Shown here: piece by piece, positions 34,275 to 43,500 of the stretch
Layout: every line of letters starts with the position of its first letter
Numbering within the stretch: position 1 is the stretch's first letter
Source: Ailurus styani
Taxonomy: Eukaryota; Chordata; Mammalia; Carnivora; Ailuridae
DNA: 64,000 nt
Assembly: GCA_002007465.1 (NCBI GenBank)
Contig: LNAC01001237.1
Location: 24,260 to 88,259, forward strand
Direction of reading: 5' to 3'
Notes under the pieces: model-generated
Seen by the model: the letters and a program-made list of their open reading frames with translations, nothing else
The model's database searches: none
Told to the model about the DNA's origin: nothing
Program-made: the position numbers and the translations under genes

Positions 34275-35092
34275 GGCCCTATTATTTGATCAAAGCACAA
34301 CAAATAATAATTCCATATGTTTATCTGGAAACTAAGCTATTCCATATAAATAATTATAAAATTTTCTGTGGATTAAAATATTCTTTGACTAACCTAGCTG
34401 CTAAATAGGCTATTCCAAAGCCCACGTTCACACATGTTGTCTGAAACTAATAGTCCCCCCAAAAGAATATGTATGTACTTAAAATTTAAATCTTTAATTT
34501 TTGAGGTTCTTACATAAATTATAAGTTCCAAGAAGTATTGCTGTATCTACAGAGTATAGAATAGTAGCTGACACATGAATGCTCAAATTAATATTTGATG
34601 AATATATGAATTAAAATAAGAATGGATTACATTAATAATTTTTAAGTGTAATACTATTCTTTGGTCACATGCTTGATATGATTCAGATTTGTTTTATTCT
34701 ACTTACTAAATGTAATAGGTTCAGAAAGCTCTTAAATTATACTGTCTTTGAGCAGAATGTGCTGTTAAATATAATCAGTAATATTATTAATAAAGTTTAT
34801 AAAAGAACTATTGAGAGCTTACCATATGTCAATTCTGTTTTCAGAATTACAATTCTGAAACAATTCTGTTTTCTAATCCTTACAACAGTCCAAGGAAGTA
34901 GTAATATCATTATGCCCAGTTTATATGAGAATATCAAGATTTTAAGTGTTTCACTAAATTATTTGAAGTCACACAGCAAGTAAATGACAGAAATTTTTAT
35001 GTATGGTATTTTATGTTCAATTTTCTATAGTAATTTTTTTTTAAATTTTATTTTTATTATTTGCCCAAGGGGTACAGGTCTGTGAATCATCA
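34275..35092 (+). repeat. 818-bp segment, right copy, flanking the assembly gap
   Basis: This is the second member of the duplicated pair (left copy 33157-33974), containing the same L2, MIR and first 60 bases of the antisense L1 end. Here the L1 piece stops after gtgaatcatca and joins old L1M sequence. No target-site duplication is visible at that junction. Confidence 0.95.
35034..35092 (-). mobile_element. About 60-bp stub of the carnivore L1 3' end
   Basis: Only the inverted A tail and the final L1 3' UTR words (tttgcccaaggggtacaggt, ctgtgaatcatca) are present. It is the same start as the longer L1 at 33906 in the left copy. Confidence 0.8.
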
Positions 35093-36960
35093 ATCTAATC
35101 CTTTGTTGCAAATATTTTCTCCAAGTTGGTAGCCTGTTTTTTTTTTCCATGCTTTTCACAGGGTCTTTTAGGGAGGAAAGGTTCTTAATTTTGATGAAGT
35201 CTAATTTGTCAAATCCACATTGATTTCTTTATAGTGAGTTTTAGGATGTTGATTCATATGTTTTTCTTAGTTGTTGCTGCAAGAATTACAGTATGTATAC
35301 ATGCATAAGTTATCACAGTCTACTGGTATTGATATTTTACCAACTCTAGTGAAGTATAGAAACCATATGTCCAGATAGGTCTCTCAACTCACTCACTTTT
35401 TCAATACAATTCCCTTATGTATTTCTTCAACATATAGTGAACATCATTCAGATGGTTTTATAAATTTTGCTTCGCTTATCAAATATGATTTAGGTAAATC
35501 ATAAGAAGAGCCTACTATATTGCATGATTCTTCTTTCTAAAGTTCTGAGAACTGCTTGGTATTACTTTCTTTCTGCTTAGAGAACTTCCGGTACTCATTC
35601 TCTAAGGGCTGGTTTGCTAGCAACAAATTCTCTTAATTTTCTTCTTTCCCTCTCTTTCTTGAAAGACGTTTTTGCCAGGTATAGAATTTAGAGTTTACAA
35701 TTCTTTCCTTCAGTAGTTATTAAGGTTGTACCACTTCTTTCTGGCCTCCGTGTTTTCAGATAAGAAATCTGCTGTCAACCAAAATGATGTTTTCTCTGGC
35801 TGCTTTTAAGATTTTTTTTTTAATTTTATTTTTATTCTTTGCCCAAGGGGTACAGGTCTGTTGCCTTTAGTTTTCAGACATTTGATTATGAGCTGTATTA
35901 GCATGGGTTTCCATGGGTTCATCCTATTGAAGGTTGGCTCAGCTTTTTGAAAATGAAGTTTATATTTTTCACCTTTCACATTTAGGAAGTCTGCATACAT
36001 TATTTCTTTGAAACTCTTTCAGACCCACTCTATTACTCCTTTCCTTCTGGGACTCTAATAACACAGATCTTGGACCTTTGCTATTTTCTGCCTCATTGCT
36101 GAGATCTCTCCTTTTTTGTTTTTCCTATTTTTCTCTCCTTTGTTCAGATTGGGCAAATACTACTGATATGTCATTAAGTGCAGTAATTCTATCTTCTGTC
36201 TTCTCCACACTGATATTGAGTCCAGCCTATGTGTATTTATTTTTGCTGTTATATTTTTCAGCTTTATAATTTCCATTTGTTTCTTTCTAAAACTGCCCTT
36301 TCTTTGTTTCTACAATATCTACTTCTATTTCTCATTTATTTTAAAAGAATTTAGATTGCATATTAAAGCATTTTTATGATGGCTGCTTTAGAGCTTTTTG
36401 CCAGCTAATCCCAAGATTCAATTCAGTTCCATGTTCTTTCTTTTTTTTTTTCCCCACGTTCTTTCTGTTGGCCACCTTTTCTCAGTCTATCTGTTATTTT
36501 TCTTGATTCTTTGTCTGACAGATGATTTTTTATTATATCCTGATTTTTTTTGTCTAGTTATTGGGGGCCTCTGGTTCCTATTCAAATCCCCTATTTTGAA
36601 AGGAAGTCACCCTTTCTAGGGTAACTAGCAGGTCCTAGATAATTTTGTGGGCTGTGGCTCCAGTGACAATGTAAGGTCAGAGTCCTCGTGGTGTTATTGT
36701 GGTCTGGTTGGTTTGTCTGGGCTCACTGGTGCTCCATCACAGATCCTTTCTGGTGCTTGCAGAGGGTACGGAATAAACCCCCTGGACTAAGAAGCATGGG
36801 ATCTCTGGAAGGAGATGGGGTCTTTGGCTCTGGGACAAAGAACACTTCCCAGGCTAGTGCTTATTGTGACAAAATAGCTCCACTGCTACTCCTTAGCTGT
36901 TCCTTGTTCCTAAGGAGGGAAGAGAAGTCTCAGGTTTAGCCTGAGAGAGAGCATTACCTC
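35093..36960 (-). mobile_element. Ancient L1M, antisense, long
   Basis: ttgcaaatattttctccaag, aattttgatgaagtctaatt, cttctttctggcctccgtgt, gataagaaatctgctgtcaa, ttctctggctgcttttaaga, ccttctgggactctaataac, gttcagattgggcaaatact and ttatgatggctgctttagag follow the inverted L1M order over more than 1.3 kb. The right end is uncertain, and 36600-37330 may be its distal continuation. All reading frames are broken. Confidence 0.8.
35813..35862 (-). mobile_element. About 50-bp stub of the carnivore L1 3' end inside L1M
   Basis: The L1M words ggctgcttttaagatttttt and gcctttagttttcagacatt should be almost adjacent. Between them lies ttttaattttatttttattc followed by tttgcccaaggggtacaggt, the last bases of a young L1. 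No target-site duplication longer than a few bases is visible. Confidence 0.8.
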
Positions 36961-37513
36961 CATGAGTGTCTGCTTGTCATGGTTGAATCAACTGTTTGCT
37001 GGCTGTCCAGCTGCCTGATGTGTGCAATGGTGGAAGGAATTCCTGCCCTTGGGCTTGAGGAGTGCTTTGGGGGCTGGGCATCTGTTGTAGTGGATCTGCC
37101 TGGCCCCACAGTGCCTCTAGCAGAGGAGAGGAGGTTACCAAGTTTGGGGGGGTGTCTCCACCCTATGAGGATAGAGTGTTTGTTGGCATCTTGTCTGTTT
37201 GTGCCTTCCACTGGGACAAGGATTTCCTTGGAATTTCTTTCTCTAACAAGCTTGTGGTTCATGATTCCACCCAGTCCATATCTGTTGTGGGAAGTTTGAC
37301 AAAAGTATCAGGCTCACAATAACTGCAAACACATCTTCTGAAACTCCTTTGCTCTGTCCCAGAGCCTCAGGAGCTGGGTTAAATTTTTCAGACATGGCCT
37401 CTTTTCCACACTTAGAAGAACCCAAAGCATTCACTGTACAGAAGGCTATATACAATGAAATACCATTTCTACACATGTCCAATCACTTCCCTCTGGGTAT
37501 CATATAGGTATCT
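36961..37513. other. Non-coding DNA, possibly distal L1M
   Basis: Moderately GC-rich sequence with ORFs of 79-106 codons on both strands that overlap one another and show no known domain. Its position suggests an L1M 5' region, but I could not confirm this. Confidence 0.45.
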
Positions 37514-37529
37514 AATAAATTAGAGTGTG

Positions 37530-37738
37530 GGGCGCCTGGGTGGCTCAGTGGGTTAAAGCCTCTGCTTTCGGCTCAGGTCATGATCTCAGCGTCCTGGGAT
37601 CGAGGCCCGCATCGGGCTCTCTGCTCAGCAGGGAGCCTGCTTCCTCCTCTCCCTGCCTCTCTGCCTGCCTCTCTGCCTACTTGTAATCTCTCTCTCTGTG
37701 TCAAATAAATAAATAAAATCTTTAAAAAAAAATAAAAA
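37530..37738 (+). mobile_element. SINEC, mustelid-type, sense, full length and young
   Basis: ggggcgcctgggtggctcag, gggttaaagcctctgctttc, ctcaggtcatgatctcagcg, then ctgcctctctgcctacttgt and an aataaataaataaaatcttt tail form a nearly perfect copy of the mustelid-type consensus. aataaattagagtgtg is repeated exactly at 37514-37529 and 37739-37754. It contains the split pol III A and B boxes of the tRNA-like head. Confidence 0.97.
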
Positions 37739-37754
37739 AATAAATTAGAGTGTG

Positions 37755-38372
37755 ACAAGAAATAATTGTTATTATAGAACACTTCTAGCAGCCACATTAA
37801 AATATGCCTGATCATTTACATTTGACAAGGATTTTGCTTTACTTTTCTAACAAGTAAATTCATTTTCCTCTTTTCTTTCTAAACATTTCCAGGTCTGGGG
37901 TGGGGGCAGAGGGTGGGGGAGAAGAAAAGTATGTGGATACCAGCACCCACCACACTGTAGTACCCCTGTTTCCAAGGATGTTCTTGGTCGGGAATGGAGG
38001 CAGTGGGAAGGGGAGGGAATAGAGAGAAAGGGGTTTGGAAGATGCTCTCCCTTCTCTCCAGAGCCTGTACCTGCAATTGCATGGCAGTCAATACCACAGC
38101 TGACCTGTCTAAACACTCCCCCTCAAGTGTTCACTTCACACAAGGAAATCATTAAAGCAAGACCCACGAGAGCATTTGTTTTGAAAACAGAATGACAGAG
38201 CTCACCACTCTGGCCAAAAGCCCCTTAGACACTGAGCTCTTTATTTACCTGTTGCTCTGACTAACTGAGAGGCGGGGCACTGCCCACTTTACGATAACAT
38301 GACTAACGGGGAGTCCTGCCTGGACTTGAAACCTCATACCTGTTTTCCTCTCTCCACATACTTGTGTGCCCC
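37755..38372. other. Unique non-coding DNA
   Basis: No gene or nameable repeat. A purine-rich patch lies at 37890-38030. Confidence 0.6.
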
Positions 38373-38622
38373 CCGCCCCGCCCGCACGCCAGGCCTCTGT
38401 GAGACGGTCTGCGGAGGCAGGATGCCCACTGGGCGAGCAGAGGAAACAAAGCCTGCTCAGAGAGGACCGCCGCCCCGGGCCGCCTAATTACAAGTCCCTG
38501 CACTGCCTGACGTTCCTCAGCTGACAAGCCCAGACTGTGCAGAGACCTTCAAGTGAACCGCACGCAAAGGCGCGTGTCATATGGCTCACACCCAGAAAGA
38601 CGGACTCAGTCCTCCGTGCCCC
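38373..38622. promoter_or_regulatory. CpG-rich patch, candidate regulatory element
   Basis: I count 19 CpG dinucleotides in about 250 bases, against a nearly CpG-free AT-rich background. Words include ccccgccccgcccgcacgcc, gaccgccgccccgggccgcc and a CRE-like tgacgt at 38508-38513. It does not match any repeat I know, and no exon or first-exon signature adjoins it. It could be an orphan CpG island, an enhancer, or chance. Confidence 0.35.
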
Positions 38623-41600
38623 GGCCCTGAGGCTGGCAAGCTGGGGGCTAGAGGAGGGTGGGCACAAGGAGGACAGAGCACATTGTTCCTCTAGATGATC
38701 ACGCTTTTGCTCAGGATTTATTTAGCGCTGGTAGAAGCCTTGGAAAGTGTTCAGAGCATGCATTTCAGCTCTCCCTCATTAACAGGCAAGTGCAGATCCG
38801 AAACCTCCTAGGAGTTTTTGCATACTGAAATTTACTCCAGCAATTTGCTCTTGCCTTCTTGTTTCTGTATCAGCTGTGTAGACATTTATACACATCAGAG
38901 CACAATTTGGAATAGAAAGTTAAAGATAAATTCTCTGTTAAGATATGTGGACCACCTGAATCATATTTGTCCCATTTTTGGTACTTTGGAAAATCATGAA
39001 AATTAATTAGCAGATATAAACATCAGAGTGGTTAATTAACTAGGTCTCTTCCCACATTTATTACCTAAATTCTATATATAATATCTCCATAAACAAGTTG
39101 GCTTTAGTATGAGATACAGATATTATTTTAAATATCTTTAAAAAATTTTTTTGGATCCTCATAGGATTCCTTTCAAGGTATACAGCAAAGAACAAGTATT
39201 ATCTCCAGAAACTGAGACTTAAAGAGATTACACTTATGTGTCCAAAAATACTTCACATATGCCTAGTGAGAGTAGGAATAAAACAACCTCATGATTAGGG
39301 GATCTCAGAATCCTAATACAACATAGAGATTATTGACTCTGGCCACCATAGTTCAGTGGAGAAAATCAACATTGGTATGAAAAGGCTCTGTTGCAGGATA
39401 TTTGACTTAGAAATGACGTGGAACATTCAAACTTCACTAGAGTACTACCAGCATCCCTTTCTCCAGCCCCCACCCATTCTCCCCTCAATCCTATAACCAG
39501 AGCCCTCACATTGCCTTCTGTACAGGGCCACCCCTGCCTCATTCTTCCTTCCTGTTCACAACAGTAGATGCCCTCTGCACCTGGCCCTCTCACCCCCAAA
39601 GTCACTGCCACCAACAAGCCCCTTTGTAGGACTTTAGCTCTCCCCACCTTCCTACTTGACTGCTTCCAAGATCTAGTTCTATTAATGGTTGGTAAGTTGC
39701 CTGGCTTCCAGAACTTCTGTCTGGTTCCCTACCTCCTTTCTCACTCTCCTAATCACTGCTGGCTTTGGAGCTCAAAGAGCTATGGGCTCACAAGAATCTG
39801 AGTCACTGGACTATAGCTGGGAATATAGCCTTGTTATACTGTGGGTTAAACAGGATTGTATGGGCTACCCTGACAATACAACCACAACCAACAGTATCAT
39901 TTCTATGAGAAAATAAATTCTGACTTTGAAACAACCAACTCATCAATTAACTTTGATGTCACAATGTGTTTGTAAACTGCAAAATCCCTGTGATTAAAAC
40001 TGAATAAATATCTTGTCTCAGCAAAGTTGACTGCTTTTTAAAGTACTTGTTGAAAAGAAAGGTCCTGCCCTAAAGGAGCTAGATGTTATGGGCATATTTT
40101 CCTTGCTAATTCTTATTTTAGCTGTTTTTGTGTGAAAAGCGATCTCCATGACTCTGTTTCCCTCCTTATTTTGGACTGAAAAAATAGAATCAATTGGTTG
40201 GTGCTGATTTGAAAACCCTATGAAGATCCAGTTTAACTACTGAACAGGTTAAGCATATTTTCTATATATTTACTGGGCAAGAATAGTGAAGATAAGCTTA
40301 AATATGTCTGGAAATATAAAGTCCCCTTACTGGTAATTAAATAACAACAACAAAAAGAGCTGGACTTGAATATTCATCTGAAGATCTTGCCCTGCAAATC
40401 CTACAAATTAACATCCATTAAGTAACCACATGTGACATCATCCTGAGATCTGTTGGACCTCACAAAGTTTCTGCCTAACTACAGAAAAGAAAAATGGCTG
40501 AAGGAGCCACCGATGGGAAAAATAATGGGTAAAATGACATTGTGACATGTGCACATTTCTCTGCTAAACTAAAACCCACTTATTCACATAGGACTGTGGG
40601 GGGAAGCATTTTGGAAATTTGAATTGACCTGATTAAGAATCCATTCCATTCCATAAAATTGAACAAATTTTATCAGTGTTTCCTAAAGCTAGCAGATTCT
40701 TACAAGCAGTAAATCTATTACGAAGCCTAAAGAAAATAATTTTATTCAAGAAAAAAAATATATGACCCCAATCTCCTCATTCTTAAGATGTCAAATGTGA
40801 AGAGAATGCAAGAAATTTACTGGTGGTTGTTTCTTTCCCCTCTTTTGTAATAAGGGAAATTGTGTCAAGCTGACACTAATGTCAATAGTGTACCCAGAGT
40901 GCTGATGCATTGCTCTGTGCCAACAACTGCAATCTATCACTCATTTAAAAATCCAGTGGCATTTTGACCAAAATGCTCCCATTCCCCACCTCAGTGGATT
41001 CCTATGGAATCAAAATAAATTGTTACTGCAGGAAGGAAGCCCACAGTGTTCTCAATCATCTGAGTTTCTTTCTAACATAAAGTTTAATTTTAGCGTTACT
41101 ATTTAGAAATAATTTTTAAGCAACATATGGACACAGCTGTTTCTGTTTGGTATAGTTTTGAACTTGAAGTGAATTACATCTTCCTCTAAAAGGGGGCAAC
41201 TTTCTACTCCTTTGTTAAAGCAGAAGTCAAATAATTACAAATTGATAATAAACATGTCTAGAACTCCTTTCCCAACCTAAAAACCAAGAGATACTGTCCA
41301 TGACCTCTGCTCTTATTTGGTCTTCCATTTTTTAGGAGAGAACTTTCATCTGCTCCAAAGTATGAACTTAATGCATAAACATCGTTGAGGTTTTAACACG
41401 CTTCATTTGGTTTAATAAACAAGAAGGGAAAAAAATGAAAATACTTCCAAAATTGAGTGGTTCATTCTTTAGCCAGAAAAATTTCCTATAAGGCAATCTA
41501 CTGATTGTGTAACATTAAAAATGAAAGTGAATATATTAAAATATGTTGTTTAGGGTGCTAGATGTGGAAATTTTATCTGTTTTACACCTTTAAAAGATCA

Positions 41601-41640
41601 TGATATATGCTGACATTTAAATGTATGGCAATGCTGTCCA
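38623..41640. other. Unique non-coding DNA with a possible MIR
   Basis: About 39160-39250 (gtattatctccagaaactga, gacttaaagagattacactt) may be a degraded MIR. The rest of this 3 kb shows no gene or nameable repeat. Part of 40000-41500 has the look of ordinary single-copy DNA and could include conserved non-coding sequence. Confidence 0.5.
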
Positions 41641-41835
41641 AACGAACTTCTTTCAATGATGGGGATGTCCTCTAGTCAAGGCTGACCAGTATGGTAGCCA
41701 TTAGCCCACACATGGCCGTTGAACACATAAATTGCATCTAGTCTCATTGAGGAATTAAATTTTAATTCCATTTTAATTTATTTAAAACTAAACAGCCAAC
41801 CATGATTAGCAGCCACCATATTGAAGAGTCCATCT
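41640..41835. repeat. Palindromic MITE-like DNA transposon remnant
   Basis: accagtatggtagccattag near 41688 and the inverse-related gattagcagccaccatattg near 41800 form the arms of a long imperfect inverted repeat, with an AT-rich centre (aattaaattttaattccatt). The text matches a common mammalian element reading 'tatggtagccactagccacatgtgg', which I believe is a DNA transposon. I do not name the family. Confidence 0.6.
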
Positions 41836-42519
41836 ATGTATTATAAGGGGACAACAAAAGGGATTAATAATCTATATGGCTCAAGTGCGGTGAAACTATA
41901 TATAGAAGAAACAAGAAACAGGGCATATAAGTAGAAATGAGGGTATGGACAGAGTAAAACCAAATTAACAAATACTTCTTGACACTTAAGCCATATAATA
42001 ATTGAAGGTGCCTTGTGGTAGACAGAGCCTGCCCTGAAACACAGCACATGTGATGGCATTTTAACCATGCATGGCTTAATTAGTAGACCAAAGGCAATGG
42101 AAAATAGATCACAAACAAGGTAATGCCTTACAATTTGCCAAACAGAATAAGTGTGTGGGAAGAAAATAAGGAACACTTGGGGTTAAGAAAGTCCCATGTG
42201 GTGGATACACGTCATCATACATTTGTCCAAAACCTATAGAATGTACAACACCAAGAGTGAACCCTAATATAAACTATGGACTTGGGGTAACTATGATGTG
42301 TCAGTGTAGGTTCATGGATTGTAAGAAACGTACAGTCTGTGGAGGGTGTTGATCACGGAGGAAACTGTGTTCAGAGGGTGTGCAGGAGGTACATGGGAAA
42401 TCCCGGCATCTTCCTCTCAATTTTGATGTGAATCTAAGAATATTCTAGAAAATAAAGTGCGTGAAAAAAATTTCAGAAGTGTTAAGGAGGTGATCAACTC
42501 TCTAGATGTGGTGGGAGGG
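41836..42519. other. Unique non-coding DNA
   Basis: No gene or nameable repeat. The 111-codon ORF on the - strand (41841-42176) is hydrophobic from T/A-rich codons and has no recognised family. Confidence 0.55.
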
Positions 42520-42720
42520 GATTCCACACAGTAGAACAAAGCAGAGTGAGCCCAAGTGCAGAGAGGAGGGGTCAAAGGAGTCAGGCTTGAAACACGTGGG
42601 CTAGAAGGTGGGAAGGACAGGTGGGCCAGGCAGTGCAGAGCCTGGAATACCACGCTAAGGAGTTGGACATTTCTCCTGTAGCCATATGAAAGGCATCAAG
42701 GTCAGTATTTTGAGAAATAT
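42520..42720 (-). repeat. L2 LINE, antisense
   Basis: aagcagagtgagcccaagtg, ggtgggccaggcagtgcaga, gcctggaataccacgctaag and gagttggacatttctcctgt follow the inverted L2 order (gagcagagtgagcaagg, ggggccagatcatgtaggg, ccatggtaagga, gtttggattttatcc). Confidence 0.65.
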
Positions 42721-43010
42721 GTATCTAATATAATGGCTACCGATGGATTTATCAAAAGTCACATCATGTTTTTCATGGTAATAGAAACAGCTTGTCTGTC
42801 TGAAGAACAGCTTTGTTATCTCTCATTTAGCAAATTAATTTATGTCATGATACCCTTTGATAAAAGAAACCAGTCCCTAATTTTTAAAGTCTGTGCAATC
42901 CTCTTAAGGCCACTCATTTTTTCCCCCTTTAGTCTTCCTTGTCTTACACATTCCTTTTGTTACTACTTTCCCCACCTATATAAACTGAGGTTCTTTTTAA
43001 AACTCTCTTG

Positions 43011-43211
43011 GTGGCTCAGTGGGTTAAAGCCTCTGCTTTCGGCTCAGGTCATGATCTCAGCGTCCTGGGATCCAGGCCCGCATCGGGCTCTCTGCTCAGC
43101 AGGGAGCCTGCTTCCTCCTCTCTCTCTGCCTGCCTCTCTGCCTACTTGTAATCTCTCTCTCCCTGTGTCAAATAAATAAATAAAATCTTTAAAAAAATTA
43201 AAAAAATAATA
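43011..43211 (+). mobile_element. SINEC, mustelid-type, sense, 5'-truncated by about 11 bases
   Basis: It starts directly at gtggctcagtgggttaaagc, lacking the usual ggggcgcctgg. The rest is near consensus (ctcaggtcatgatctcagcg, ctgcctctctgcctacttgt, tail with aataaataaataaaatcttt). aaaactctcttg is exact at 42999-43010 and 43212-43223. The missing bases remove part of the tRNA 5' end but leave most of the A box. Confidence 0.96.
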
Positions 43212-43223
43212 AAAACTCTCTTG

Positions 43224-43419
43224 GGTGCAATGATAACTAAAGTTACATTGGTAAAGCTGGACAATGTGGACAGCATCTTCTTACAGATAGAAGCATCTGG
43301 ATGAAGGAAAGAAGGGGGTTCACATTCATGAAGCTGTGTGGTAGATGCGTAGATGCTAGCCTGACACTGACAGGAGGACACAACAATACAATCGTCGGGA
43401 AGATATCCTCCCCTGCTGA
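43224..43419. other. Unique non-coding DNA
   Basis: Short stretch with no gene or repeat recognised. Confidence 0.6.
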
Positions 43420-43500
43420 AAAAAAACAACCAGCAGCTTGTCCAAGGACACAGAGCTCATTAGTACTGAAGCTGGAACTAGAATTCAGATTAATTGGATA
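43420..43500 (+). repeat. Possible MIR 3' part
   Basis: gcttgtccaaggacacagag, then gaagctggaactagaattca, resembles the MIR segment 'cttgcccaaggtcacacagc...agagctgggattcgaaccc'. Confidence 0.6.

Noticed and set aside
34076..34408. ORFs reading across the N run
   Set aside because: The middle of these translations is unknown sequence, so they have no meaning as genes.
33551..34983. Two identical 104-codon ORFs (33551 and 34669) that might look like a duplicated gene
   Set aside because: They lie in the 818-bp block repeated around the gap and run through MIR sequence. The duplication is probably an assembly effect, and the translation is repeat-derived.
37530..37600. SINE heads as tRNA-Lys genes
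   Set aside because: They keep A and B box-like words, but the cloverleaf is not maintained and they continue into the SINE body and tail.
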